Source: Bacteroidales bacterium (lineage in GTDB: Bacteria; Bacteroidota; Bacteroidia; Bacteroidales; UBA1715). Taken from it: a stretch of 64,000 nt of DNA. The stretch lies in NCBI GenBank assembly GCA_016714605.1, contig JADKDL010000010.1:1-64000 (forward strand). Direction: 5' to 3'. A model generated the notes under the pieces. It did not search any database and was not told where the DNA came from. It saw only the letters and a program-made list of their open reading frames with translations. This document shows positions 8,132 through 17,254 of the stretch, in pieces; position 1 is the stretch's first letter; the number at the start of each line of letters is the position of its first letter. The position numbers and the translations under genes were made by a program.

Positions 8132-10175
8132 CTTTCAACAATTGTTTAGTAAACTTTCTAATAGTTTTATTGGTGTCAATAACTAAAGCAACAGTACCAT
8201 CGCCAAGAATAGTAGCTCCTGAAATTATTTCCTGATTTTTGTAATATTTGCCAAGTGGTTTTAGTACAGCTTGATATTCTCCTACTACATTGTCAACCGT
8301 GAAGCCAACTACTTCATCTTCATAGTTTACAATTATAATTTCTTCATTTTCCTCTTCTGTTTCAGGAAGACCAAACTCTTCTCTTAGATTGAAAAAGACA
8401 ACCTGTTTTCCGTCTAAAGGCAATGTGTTATTGTAAGTATTTGCCAACTTTTTATGTTTCTCTACAATTATCTTGTTCACAGCCCCAAGTGGCATAATAT
8501 AGAAATTGTTGTGTATTTTCACCAACAGTCCGTCTATTATAGATAGAGTAAGTGGGAGTTTTATTGTTATCTTAGTACCTTTACCAAGTTCAGATTCAAT
8601 TTCAATTTCTCCGCGTATTTCATTTATTTTTTTTCTTACTACATCCATACCTACACCTCTGCCCGAAACATCTGTAACCTTTGTAGCAGTTGAAAGACCT
8701 GATTTAAATAATAGTTCAAATATTTCTTTTTCTGTAAGATTTTGATCTGGGTGAATTATTTTAGATTCGATAGCTTTTTTCAGAATAGCTTGTTTATTTA
8801 TTCCTTTACCATCGTCGGCTATTTCTATATATACATTTGCTCCATAATGATATGCTTTAAATGTAATTTTACCTTCAAGCGGTTTGCCTTGTCTTATTCT
8901 TTCTTCGGGTGTTTCAAGACCATGATCCATACTATTTCGAAGTATGTGCATTATCGGGTCTAATAGATTCTCAATGAGTGTTTTATCTAGCTCAGTTTCT
9001 AGACCGGATGTCACGAATGCTACTTTTTTACCCAATTCTACAGATAAGTCTCTTACCAGTCTTTGAAATCTGGTAATCATTGTCTCAATAGGAATTAATA
9101 CAATACTAAAGGCGTTATCTCTTAATTCTCTGGTTAATTTCTGAATGTTTTCTGAAATTGCGGTGAGTTCAGGCAGTTCTTGCGATTCTGCAAACAGTCC
9201 TAGACGCGCCTGAGTAGTAACAAGTTCGCTCACCAGATTCATTAAGCGGTCTAGCTTATCAGAATCTACTCTTACACTAGAAATTCCTTGTTTTGAATGA
9301 TTATTTCGAAGTGAATTAGAATCTTTTTTTATTGTTGTTTTATTATTTTTTGAAGCATGCTGTTCAACAATATACTTTAAATTATCAATCTGAATTTCGT
9401 TGTTTAATTCAAATTTTTGTTCTATTTCGTTTACAATTTCATTATATTCTAGAATATTGTAATTGGCCAATAATTGAATTTCAAGTTTGCTATCATCTTC
9501 TACAAAAATAAAAACATCTGCAATTTCGTTTGAACTACAATCGCTTACCAAAAGTACTTCCCATTCAAAGTAGCACTTTTCGCATTCAAGAGAGTCATAA
9601 TCTGGAATTTTATTTGTTTTTGTAAATATTTTACAGGTTCCTAGTCGCATTAAATCTTCAATTTAGAATAGCGGATTGGTTCCTGTGTCAAAGATAGTTG
9701 CTTTAGGAGCATATTTTATGTAATATGTATTCAGGGTTTGATTATTAGCTTCTTTTGATGTTTCGTTATGTAAAGTAGAGCTTTTCTCCGAAACTGTAGA
9801 ATCAGACAAAAATTGCTCTAATTCTAAAAGTAGTAATTTTTGGTTGTTGTTAATTTGTTTTTCGTCGGCAACATCAGTATCAAATAATGTTTTGAGATGG
9901 TCAATAGATTTGAAAGTGAGTTCAAGAAGCAATTTATCGACAAGTATTTCTCCATTTCTTATTGAATCATAAATATTCTCTAAATGATGGGTAAACTCGC
10001 TCACTTTTTCAAAACCAAACATAGCTCCACCTCCTTTGAGAGAGTGCATAGCTCTAAATATTTTCTCAATTAGAGCTTTGTCTGTTACATCTTTTTCTAG
10101 CTCAAGTATAGCCACCTCAATATCATTGATATGGTCTAGAGCTTCTTCTATGAACTTTTTCTTGAAATTTTCCAT
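8115..10175 (-). CDS. cheA: Chemotaxis histidine kinase CheA (in-frame TAA)
   Basis: CheA phosphorylates CheY and CheB on receptor signals. In order it has an Hpt domain with H44 (FRAMHSLKGGG), a linker and response-regulator-binding region, the dimerisation domain (SSVRVDSDKLDRLMNLVSELV), a GHKL ATPase (HILRNSMDHGLE, IADDGKGI, VSGRGVGMDVV) and a CheW-like C-terminal domain. A TAA at 9663-9665 interrupts the frame after TGTNPLF. The same frame resumes with IEDLMRLGTCKI, so one substitution (probably TTA Leu to TAA) accounts for the split. With readthrough the protein is about 686 residues. The ATG (10173-10175) overlaps the cheY stop as TAATG. Confidence 0.93.
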
Positions 10176-10540
10176 TATCTCATCACTTTGTTTACTGCAT
10201 CAATTAATTTTACGGGTACAAATGGTTTAACAATCCAACCGGTAGCTCCGGCTTCTTTTGCTTCCATTTTCTTCTGCGTTTGTGATTCTGTTGTCAGAAA
10301 CAGAATTGGAATTCTTTTGTACTCTTCTTTTAATCGAACTTCTTTGATGAGTTCAATTCCATTCATTTCAGGCATGTGAAGGTCGGTGATAAGCATATCT
10401 AAATCTCGTCCGTCAAAAAATCTTAAGGCATCTTTGCCGTCATTTCCTACAAGAACTTCAAAACCTTCATTCTCTAAAGTGAATTTCACAACTTCTCTAA
10501 TGCTTTCAGAGTCGTCTACAATTAAAATTTTCTTGGCCAT
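10175..10540 (-). CDS. cheY: Single-domain response regulator CheY
   Basis: This 121-residue stand-alone receiver has the D9-D10 pocket, phosphoacceptor D53 (MLITDLHMPEMNG), Thr in FLTTES and the Lys-Pro of WIVKPF. Nothing follows the receiver, so it is a CheY-type output protein rather than a transcription factor. It sits directly upstream of cheA with overlapping stop and start, and 12 bases downstream of the STAS gene. In a non-flagellated bacterium its target would be another motility machine. Confidence 0.93.
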   Translation of the reverse strand: MAKKILIVDDSESIREVVKFTLENEGFEVLVGNDGKDALRFFDGRDLDMLITDLHMPEMNGIELIKEVRLKEEYKRIPILFLTTESQTQKKMEAKEAGATGWIVKPFVPVKLIDAVNKVMR

Positions 10541-10552
10541 AGTTTAAATTTA

Positions 10553-10855
10553 TTATTTATCCAATATAGATATCATTCCTGTATTGTTTAAAAATGATTG
10601 CATTCCAGATTGAAATGAATATTTAATGTTTAGTTTAATTCCTTTTTTTGTACACTTTTGCTTTAATGCAAATATGAATTGCAAAGCCGATGCATCAATA
10701 TTTTCGATGTTTGACAATTCAAAATGAATGGTCTTTACCGTTTTTATTACGGCATCTAATTCTTTTTTAATCAATAATACACTTTCTACTATAAAGTTAT
10801 TATTAATCGTTATTTGAAGTAGATTTTCTTTTTTTTGTAATGTGTAGTTTTTCAT
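10553..10855 (-). CDS. STAS-domain protein
   Basis: This 100-residue protein is a single STAS domain of the anti-sigma-factor-antagonist class. It has the central motif IHFELSNIENIDASALQFIFALKQKC, where Ser in DAS is the usual phosphorylation site, and a C-terminal FLNNTGMISIL helix region. STAS proteins bind partners depending on phosphorylation by RsbW-like ATPases. The GHKL ATPase of 529-1407 is a possible but unproven partner. Small STAS genes next to cheY/cheA are known in several chemotaxis-like clusters. Confidence 0.88.
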   Translation of the reverse strand: MKNYTLQKKENLLQITINNNFIVESVLLIKKELDAVIKTVKTIHFELSNIENIDASALQFIFALKQKCTKKGIKLNIKYSFQSGMQSFLNNTGMISILDK

Positions 10856-10912
10856 TATTTTATCTATTTCAGTTTACACGTATATTCTTTATTAATTCCA
10901 CATTAAAATGTT

Positions 10913-12643
10913 TTAAAACAATTCTAAATTATCTTCATCTTCTTTTTCAGATGATTCAATTGCCACTTCATCTCCTTTTAAAATTGCTTCATGAACATCT
11001 CGTTCTGTCTGCATTGTATATAAATCTCTCAATTTTATCAGGTGCTCGCCACTTGTGTTTACATAGCCTTCTGAAAGAATATTAGTTCTAACCTCTTCTA
11101 ATTCCATGATTATTTCTTCTACAATTTTTTCGAAGTAACTATAGAATTTTACTGAATTTATTGCATCACCAATATTTTTCACAATTTCATTTCCCAATAA
11201 TTTTGCTTTTCTAATATTATAAAGTAGCTGATTGTCTTCGTTTTCTAAAACTTGAAGCAGATTATTATATGACTTAATGAAATCTTTCGATTTTGATTGT
11301 ATCTGACCAACGTTGTTGTCGTCTTTTACATCATTTATGAGTTTTGATAATTCAAGTGAATATTTTTCGAAATTAACGTTTAGTACATTTATTTGGTTTA
11401 CAATATCCTCCACAAAATCATAGAACATTTCATTTGTTTGTTTGGAGTTTGCATGAATTACCGTTTTGAATAAGTTACATTTATCTCTGAACAGTAGTAT
11501 TTTACCTCTAAAAATATTTAATTGTACTATTTCTTTATCATAAATTTCAAGAATTTCATCGACCAAAATTTTCAAATTTGAAATTTCAAGGAAGAAAGAA
11601 GACGATACTTCTACCAATTCTTTAATATCAAAAAGAAATGTTCTTTCTGTTGAGTTTCCGTAAAATAAGTTTCCTAGTTCAGAGACTTCTTCTACAAGAA
11701 CGGTAATGTCTTTGAATTTTTCTAAAATTACATTTATAGCATTTTGATAATCTTTGTTTGCATGAATAAGCTGTGCTGCTTGAATTTCAGAAATTTCTTT
11801 TACTTGTCCGAATGAAAACGATTGTTCTTTAGATATTTGTGTTTCGTCTGGGTTCAGTTTAGATATGTCTAAAAGTGCGCTATTATGAGCTTCATATATG
11901 TGTTCAATTTTTTGTCTAATAATATCTTGATATTGCAGATTGGTGATTATTTTAGAAAATGAATCGGTATATATACTACTTTTAGCATCTAGCAAAGTGT
12001 TGTTGTTCGAAATGATATTGTATTTTTCATTTAGTAAAACTGAAACTTGATTGCTTAGTTCGTTAATATGTGATAATCTTAAAACAATATCAATTTTCTG
12101 ATTTTTTGATATTCTTATAATCTGTTTTTCATTTTCTTTTATTTGGTCTATAAAAACTTTAGCACTTTCATAAACTTCTTCAAGTTCTGTTTTAAAGTTT
12201 ATATAATCACTCTCTATGTTATTTCTACCCAAAGAATTCTCTTTCAAATGGAGATTCGCCAATAAGAATTTGAAAGTATTAATGCTTTGTTTAATATTAT
12301 TTGCATCTATACAAAACGAATTTCTTTTATGTATGTCTTTCTGATTTTCGTTTTGAATATCTTTTAATAAGAGAAATAAACCTTCAAAATATTTAAATCT
12401 ATATTTTAAAGCAGAATTTATAAGTTCTAGATATTCCTCTTTCTTATTGTCATTAAGTACAGCAAAAATTAATTTTATGTTTTGAGTTAATTCTTGAATT
12501 TTTGAGTATGAGTTTTTGAAACTATCTGCCAACGATTTAAAATCTGCAGAAGAGCAATTATTTAGTTTATTAATTTTTGAATTTATATTTTGAAATGAAC
12601 ATTCAATCTTTTCAATTAATTCATTTGCACTCATACTGTTCAA
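10913..12643 (-). CDS. Large coiled-coil chemotaxis protein with CheZ-like motif
   Basis: This 576-residue, mostly helical protein has no membrane segment or signal peptide. At residues 238-244 it reads YQDIIRQ, which fits the catalytic pattern of CheZ phosphatase (FQD-xxx-Q, E. coli D143 and Q147), inside a long helix (LQYQDIIRQKIEHIYEAHN). The extreme C-terminus is acidic and ends in DNLELF, similar in style to the CheY-binding tail of CheZ, which ends DDLLDSLGF. It lies between two CheY-type genes in the che operon. My inference is a CheY phosphatase or scaffold; overall similarity to CheZ outside these motifs is not evident. An alternative is a methyl-accepting-like coiled coil without function in dephosphorylation. 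Confidence 0.7.
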   Translation of the reverse strand: MNSMSANELIEKIECSFQNINSKINKLNNCSSADFKSLADSFKNSYSKIQELTQNIKLIFAVLNDNKKEEYLELINSALKYRFKYFEGLFLLLKDIQNENQKDIHKRNSFCIDANNIKQSINTFKFLLANLHLKENSLGRNNIESDYINFKTELEEVYESAKVFIDQIKENEKQIIRISKNQKIDIVLRLSHINELSNQVSVLLNEKYNIISNNNTLLDAKSSIYTDSFSKIITNLQYQDIIRQKIEHIYEAHNSALLDISKLNPDETQISKEQSFSFGQVKEISEIQAAQLIHANKDYQNAINVILEKFKDITVLVEEVSELGNLFYGNSTERTFLFDIKELVEVSSSFFLEISNLKILVDEILEIYDKEIVQLNIFRGKILLFRDKCNLFKTVIHANSKQTNEMFYDFVEDIVNQINVLNVNFEKYSLELSKLINDVKDDNNVGQIQSKSKDFIKSYNNLLQVLENEDNQLLYNIRKAKLLGNEIVKNIGDAINSVKFYSYFEKIVEEIIMELEEVRTNILSEGYVNTSGEHLIKLRDLYTMQTERDVHEAILKGDEVAIESSEKEDEDNLELF

Positions 12644-12665
12644 ATTAAAATGTTATAAGTTAAAG

Positions 12666-13037
12666 TTATTTTAGAATTTCTTCTATTTTTTCAATCAAAC
12701 TAGTCAATACAACCGGTTTTCTTATATATTCAATTGCTCCCATACTCATGATACGCTGTATGCTGTCTTGATCGGTTACTGCCGATACTATTACAACAGG
12801 TATTTTTTTGAATTCCGGGGAGTCTTTTAGTTCCTTAATAAATGTAAATCCGTCGATGTGGGGCATAAGCAAATCCAAAAGTATTAAGTCCGGATGCTTT
12901 TCTTTAATTTTTTTAAGTGCATCGGTTGCATTTAATGCTGTAATTACTCCGTATCCATATTCTTTCAAAACAGATTCTAATAAAAATACGTTTGTTACTG
13001 AATCATCGACAACGAGAATTTCTCTGTTTGTAGCCAT
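12666..13037 (-). CDS. Single-domain response regulator (second CheY-like)
   Basis: The protein is 123 residues long and consists only of a receiver: D11-D12 pocket, phosphoacceptor D55 (LILLDLLMPHIDG), a Ser at the Thr/Ser switch position (VVIVSAVTD) and Lys-Pro in YIRKPV. It is the first gene of the chemotaxis operon, 22 bases upstream of the CheZ-like gene. It may be a second output regulator or a phosphate sink for CheA. It is clearly distinct in sequence from the CheY at 10175-10540. Confidence 0.9.
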   Translation of the reverse strand: MATNREILVVDDSVTNVFLLESVLKEYGYGVITALNATDALKKIKEKHPDLILLDLLMPHIDGFTFIKELKDSPEFKKIPVVIVSAVTDQDSIQRIMSMGAIEYIRKPVVLTSLIEKIEEILK

Positions 13038-13110
13038 ATATATATGAATTGTTTAAAATGATAATTATTGTAAATATAAAATGCTTGATTTTATAAATAT
13101 AAAAATGAAT

Positions 13111-13149
13111 GGTGATATATTGCATTTTCAAAGAGTGATTCATATCACC
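13111..13149. promoter_or_regulatory. Crp/Fnr-type operator in the crp-like/che divergent region
   Basis: GTGATTCATATCAC at 13135-13148 is a palindrome with GTGA-N6-TCAC half-sites, the classic Crp/Fnr-family pattern. GGTGATAT at 13111-13118 also pairs with ATATCACC at 13142-13149. It lies between a Crp/Fnr-family gene and the divergent chemotaxis operon, so autoregulation or joint control is plausible. Confidence 0.55.
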
Positions 13150-13214
13150 TTAATTTAGTTAGTTTGAATTAAAATTATATCTAATCTTGTATCCTATAAC
13201 ACAAATCTAATACT

Positions 13215-13913
13215 ATGAGAAAAATTGATGATTTACTTTCAAAACCTATTAAAGATCAACTTCAACTTCCTCACAGTGATTTTTTGAATGAAAAGGAGCT
13301 GAAAGAAATATACAATAATAGTAATATCGTTTATTTCAAAAATAAAGAGGTCATTATTAGACAAGGTACTCCTGTTTCGCATATTATGTATGTGAAGTCT
13401 GGTTATGTCAAGATTTTTAAGGAAGGTAGAAACAGTAATTACATAATACTTAAAATTGAGCAGGAGGGGCATTATTTAGGCATGCTCTCGGTATTTGGTA
13501 ATGATGTACATAAATATTCGGTATCGTCAATAAATCATAGTGAAATAGGGTTTATTGATATAAATGTATTTAAGAATATTATTTTGCAAAATGGAAAGTT
13601 TGCCTACCAAATTATTAATAGTTTGAGTAACTACGGTTTGTTCATTTTTGACAGATTGATGAGTCAATCTCATAAGCAACTTCCTGGTAGAATTGCCGAT
13701 GTTCTTTTGTATTTTTCAGAGGAAATCTATCATAGTCAGAAGTTTACCTTTCCATTTACAAGGAAGGAGCTTGCCGAACTTGCGGGTACAACCAAAGAGA
13801 GTTTTATTAGGACTCTTACCGAATTTAAGAATGACAAAATCATCAAATTAGATGGTTCTGATGTGGAAATTGTAAGTATTGAAAATGTTAAAATGCTTAG
13901 TAGACTAGGGTAA
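13215..13913 (+). CDS. Crp/Fnr family transcriptional regulator
   Basis: This 232-residue protein has an N-terminal cyclic-nucleotide-binding-type jelly roll (VIIRQGTPVSHIMYVKSGYVKIFKEG, HYLGMLSVFG) and a C-terminal winged helix with RKELAELAGTTKESFIRTLTEFKNDKII, the Crp/Fnr recognition helix region. There is no N-terminal Cys cluster, so an Fnr-like Fe-S sensor is unlikely. It diverges from the chemotaxis operon, with a GTGA-N6-TCAC palindrome between them. Two adenylate cyclases later in the window make cAMP a possible ligand, but the binding residues cannot be confirmed by eye. Confidence 0.92.
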   Translation: MRKIDDLLSKPIKDQLQLPHSDFLNEKELKEIYNNSNIVYFKNKEVIIRQGTPVSHIMYVKSGYVKIFKEGRNSNYIILKIEQEGHYLGMLSVFGNDVHKYSVSSINHSEIGFIDINVFKNIILQNGKFAYQIINSLSNYGLFIFDRLMSQSHKQLPGRIADVLLYFSEEIYHSQKFTFPFTRKELAELAGTTKESFIRTLTEFKNDKIIKLDGSDVEIVSIENVKMLSRLG

Positions 13914-13940
13914 TTATATTTTTAAGTGAGATGAGTAACT

Positions 13941-13990
13941 AAAAAAGACTCATATAATCAGGATTTGTCACTGATTATTGAGTCTTTTTT
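13941..13990. terminator. Bidirectional terminator between the Crp/Fnr gene and kdsA
   Basis: AAAAAAGACTCA pairs with TGAGTCTTTTTT across an inner AATCAG/CTGATT stem. The A and T runs let it act on both convergent genes. Confidence 0.85.
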
Positions 13991-14028
13991 GATTTTTATG
14001 AGCATCAAAAAATACTCAATTGTTGTTT

Positions 14029-14856
14029 TTAAAACGAATTTATTGTTTTGCGTATCTTAACGAGTTTGATTAAAAGCGATTCTAATAATTCGAGGTTCAG
14101 CATGTTAGACCCATCAGACAGGGCTTGAGCAGGATTAGGATGTGTTTCAATAAAAATTCCGTCGGCACCTACTGCAATTCCTGCTTTGGCAATTGTTTCT
14201 ATGAGTTCCGGTTTGCCTCCTGATATACCTTCGGCTTGATTGGGTTGTTGCAGGGAGTGTGTAATATCTAGTACTACCGGGAATCCGAATTTTTGCATTT
14301 CAGGTATTGCTCTATAATCTACAATTAAATCTTGATAGCCAAACATTGTACCTCTGTCGGTAAGAATTATTTTATTGTTGCCTGATTCAACTATTTTGTT
14401 TACAGCGTGAATCATAGAAGCGGCCGACAAAAATTGCCCTTTTTTTATGTTTACTACTTTTCCTGTTTGTGCTGCTGCTACTAAAATATCTGTTTGTCGG
14501 CAAAGAAATGCAGGTATTTGAAGAATGTCTACATATTCGGCAGCCATTTCGGCTTCTTGTGCCGAATGAATATCTGTAACGGTTGGCACGTTCAGTTCTT
14601 TTCCTACTGCTTTTATCAGTTCTAGGGCTTGAATATCACCAATTCCTGAGAAAGAATCAAGGCGCGAACGATTTGCTTTTCTATATGATGCTTTGAAAAC
14701 AAATGGAATTTGCAATGATTCTGTAATTGCTTTTATTTTTTGTGCTATTTCATATACTATTTTTTCATTTTCTACCACGCATGGACCTGCAAGTAAAAAG
14801 AAATTGTTGCTTTCAGTATATTTAATCCGAGGTATTTCTTTTAAAAAATTGTTCAT
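14029..14856 (-). CDS. kdsA: 3-deoxy-8-phosphooctulonate synthase KdsA
   Basis: KdsA condenses phosphoenolpyruvate with arabinose 5-phosphate to give KDO 8-phosphate for lipopolysaccharide. The 275-residue protein has FLLAGPCVVENE, FKASYRKANRSRLDSFSGIGDIQAL, VPTVTDIHSAQEAE, DILQIPAFLCRQTDIL, VNIKKGQFLSA, LTDRGTMFGYQDLIVDYR, PVVLDITHSLQQPN and the C-terminal GADGIFIETHPNP. All the family landmarks are present. It lies 77 bases downstream of rarA on the same strand. Confidence 0.96.
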   Translation of the reverse strand: MNNFLKEIPRIKYTESNNFFLLAGPCVVENEKIVYEIAQKIKAITESLQIPFVFKASYRKANRSRLDSFSGIGDIQALELIKAVGKELNVPTVTDIHSAQEAEMAAEYVDILQIPAFLCRQTDILVAAAQTGKVVNIKKGQFLSAASMIHAVNKIVESGNNKIILTDRGTMFGYQDLIVDYRAIPEMQKFGFPVVLDITHSLQQPNQAEGISGGKPELIETIAKAGIAVGADGIFIETHPNPAQALSDGSNMLNLELLESLLIKLVKIRKTINSF

Positions 14857-14933
14857 CTACAAGAATTTTTATTTAGTCAATCAATAATATTTACAAAAAT
14901 ATGCGATAATATTTGTTTTACAAAGCTGTAAAT

Positions 14934-16217
14934 CTATTCGAAGGTATATTTATTTCCCCAAAGTTTTTTTAGGTAGTTTGCAATTTCTGTTTCTTTTGCA
15001 TTTTTCCCCGGATGCCAAAATTCTGTACCTGTTATTTCTTTGGGTAGAAATTCTTGGTACTGAAAGTTATTTGCACCTGAGTGAGAGTATAGATAATCTT
15101 TACCATAATTGAGCTGTTTCATTAGTTTTGTAGGGGCATTTCTTAAATGGAGTGGGATTGGTTCTTCGCCCGATTTTGCAATATGATCCAAAGCACTGTT
15201 TATTGCCATATATGCAGAGTTGCTTTTAGGTGATGCTGCCAAATAAATAGTTGCTTCTGAGAGAATTATGCGGGCTTCAGGCATTCCTATTATTGAAATA
15301 GATTGGAAGCAATTATTGGCAATTAATAGTGCATTTGGGTTAGCCAGACCTATGTCTTCTGCTGCTGAAATTATGAGTCGGCGGGCTATGAATTTTATGT
15401 CTTCTCCGCCTTCGAGCATTCTAGCTAAATAATAAACCGCTGCATTTGGATCGCTCCCTCTGATGGATTTAATAAATGCCGAAATAGTATCGTAGTGGAG
15501 TTCTCCATCTTTGTCGTAGGTTGCAATATTATTTTGTAGGCTGTCTTTTACTATTTGATTATTGATTATTTTTATATCCGCATAGGGTATGCTGTTGAGT
15601 ACAATTTCCAGAACATTAAGTAATTTTCTTGCATCGCCGCCCGAAAATCGGAGTAGGGCATCATACTCTTGAATTTCCACTTGTTGTTTGGCTAACTCGC
15701 TGTCATTTTTTAAGGCTGATTCTATAAGCAAAAGCAAGTCTTCTTTTTCTAATGATTTCAGTATATATACCTGACATCTAGAGAGTAATGGCGAAATTAC
15801 TTCGAAAGAAGGGTTTTCTGTTGTTGCTCCTATAAGGGTAATTATACCTTGTTCTACGGCTCCCAATAATGAATCTTGCTGGGACTTACTGAATCGGTGT
15901 ATTTCATCAATAAATAAAATTGGGTTAGGAGTGTCGAAAAACCTCAGTTTTTGAGCTTTTTCTATAACTTCTCTAACGTCTTTTACGCCCGAATTTACAG
16001 CACTTAGTGTAAAAAATGGTCTATCTAGTTTGTGCGAAATAATCTGAGCCAGTGTTGTTTTACCTACACCAGGAGGTCCCCATAAAATTATTGATGGAAT
16101 ATATCCCGATTCAATAGCTCTGCGCAGCACTGCATTTGCACCAACCAAATGTTTTTGTCCGATATATTCGTCTAGTGTTTTTGGTCTGAGTCTTTCAGCT
16201 AGTGGAAGTAATGACAT
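14934..16217 (-). CDS. rarA: Replication-associated recombination protein RarA
   Basis: This 427-residue AAA+ ATPase of the RarA/MgsA/WRNIP1 family acts at stalled forks. It starts with LAERLRPKTLDEYIGQKHLVG, has Walker A GPPGVGKTTLAQ, Walker B LFIDEIHRFSKSQQD, sensor 1 LIGATTENPSFEV and the arginine-finger region SPLLSRCQVY. The C-terminal part has SFIKSIRGSDPNAAVYYLARMLEGGED and IPLHLRNAPTKLMK. It is 10 bases downstream of cdaA and probably cotranscribed. Confidence 0.95.
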   Translation of the reverse strand: MSLLPLAERLRPKTLDEYIGQKHLVGANAVLRRAIESGYIPSIILWGPPGVGKTTLAQIISHKLDRPFFTLSAVNSGVKDVREVIEKAQKLRFFDTPNPILFIDEIHRFSKSQQDSLLGAVEQGIITLIGATTENPSFEVISPLLSRCQVYILKSLEKEDLLLLIESALKNDSELAKQQVEIQEYDALLRFSGGDARKLLNVLEIVLNSIPYADIKIINNQIVKDSLQNNIATYDKDGELHYDTISAFIKSIRGSDPNAAVYYLARMLEGGEDIKFIARRLIISAAEDIGLANPNALLIANNCFQSISIIGMPEARIILSEATIYLAASPKSNSAYMAINSALDHIAKSGEEPIPLHLRNAPTKLMKQLNYGKDYLYSHSGANNFQYQEFLPKEITGTEFWHPGKNAKETEIANYLKKLWGNKYTFE

Positions 16218-16227
16218 TTTGCGTAGA

Positions 16228-17022
16228 TTATTGTAAATATTTCAAAAGAATTGCTTTTAGGGTTTGCGTGTCGGCAGTTGGATAAGCTTGTCCTTCTACT
16301 GCATAAGATATGGTGCCTCTCTCTTCTGATACTACCAAAGTGATGGTGTTTGTTTCTTCAGATATACCAAGAGCTGCTCGGTGTCTCAACCCATAATGTG
16401 CCGGAATGTCTTGTCTTACCGTACTTGGTAGAATACATTTTGCAGCTTTTATTTTATTCCCTACTATAATTATTGCTCCATCGTGCAACGGATTGTTTTT
16501 GAAAAAGATAGATTCAATTAATTGAGCATTGATGTTTGCATTTATTCTTTCTCCGGTTTGGGTATAGTTCAATAAATCTATATATTTAGAAATGACTATA
16601 AGTGCTCCGGTTTTTGTTTTACTCATGTTCTGAATGGAAGAAAGTATAGCATCTATCTCAATTTCATTGGCAGGGGTGGTGTTCAGTTGAAATAGTTTAT
16701 CGAAAGAAAACCACGATTTTGTGAGATATTTGGAAGTTACTACAATCAAAAATCTTCGTATTTCTTGTTGAAATACAATAATAAGAGCTATAACTCCAAC
16801 ACCAATAAATTGCCCCAATATTGAAGATAGCAATTGCATATTAAGTGCCTTTACTAAAAGCCAAAACAGGTATACTCCAAAAATTCCAATGAAGATATTA
16901 ATTGCAACGGTTCCTCGTATCATTTTATATACCTGATACATAAGCAATGCAACCAAGAATATATCAATAAAATCAAGTATTCCGAATCTGAGAAAAGAGA
17001 ACATAATTAGATATTTGTTCAA
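16228..17022 (-). CDS. cdaA: Membrane diadenylate cyclase CdaA
   Basis: The 264-residue protein makes c-di-AMP. Residues about 10-90 hold three membrane helices (DIFLVALLMYQVYKMI; VAINIFIGIFGVYLFWLLV; LGQFIGVGVIALIIVFQQEIRRFL). The DAC domain follows with PLHDGAIIIVGNKI (DGA motif) and GLRHRAALGISEE (RHR motif), the two active-site motifs. The order cdaA-rarA, with kdsA downstream, suggests one minus-strand transcription unit. Confidence 0.95.
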   Translation of the reverse strand: MNKYLIMFSFLRFGILDFIDIFLVALLMYQVYKMIRGTVAINIFIGIFGVYLFWLLVKALNMQLLSSILGQFIGVGVIALIIVFQQEIRRFLIVVTSKYLTKSWFSFDKLFQLNTTPANEIEIDAILSSIQNMSKTKTGALIVISKYIDLLNYTQTGERINANINAQLIESIFFKNNPLHDGAIIIVGNKIKAAKCILPSTVRQDIPAHYGLRHRAALGISEETNTITLVVSEERGTISYAVEGQAYPTADTQTLKAILLKYLQ

Positions 17023-17123
17023 AATTACGTGTTTTTTTTTATTCGTACATGATTAATTAGTAAGTTTTGCTCATACGATATTTTATTTAACAATGAATTT
17101 TTGTCTATTTATATCTGTAAATA

Positions 17124-17135
17124 TGATTCAAATCA
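17124..17135. promoter_or_regulatory. Possible Crp/Fnr-type palindrome
   Basis: TGATTCAAATCA is a TGA-N6-TCA palindrome, extended to ATGAT-TCAA-ATCAT. It lies in the divergent region between cdaA and the gene starting at 17255. A second inverted pair (TTGAT) occurs near 17145. Assignment to a specific regulator is not possible. Confidence 0.35.
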
Positions 17136-17254
17136 TTACTAAAGTTGATTTTTTTGATATAATTACCATATTAATTAATCATTAAATTTCACTATTTTGC
17201 TCAGTGAAGTTTAAAAATCTACCATTTTTACCAAACAACAAAAAACTAAGATTA

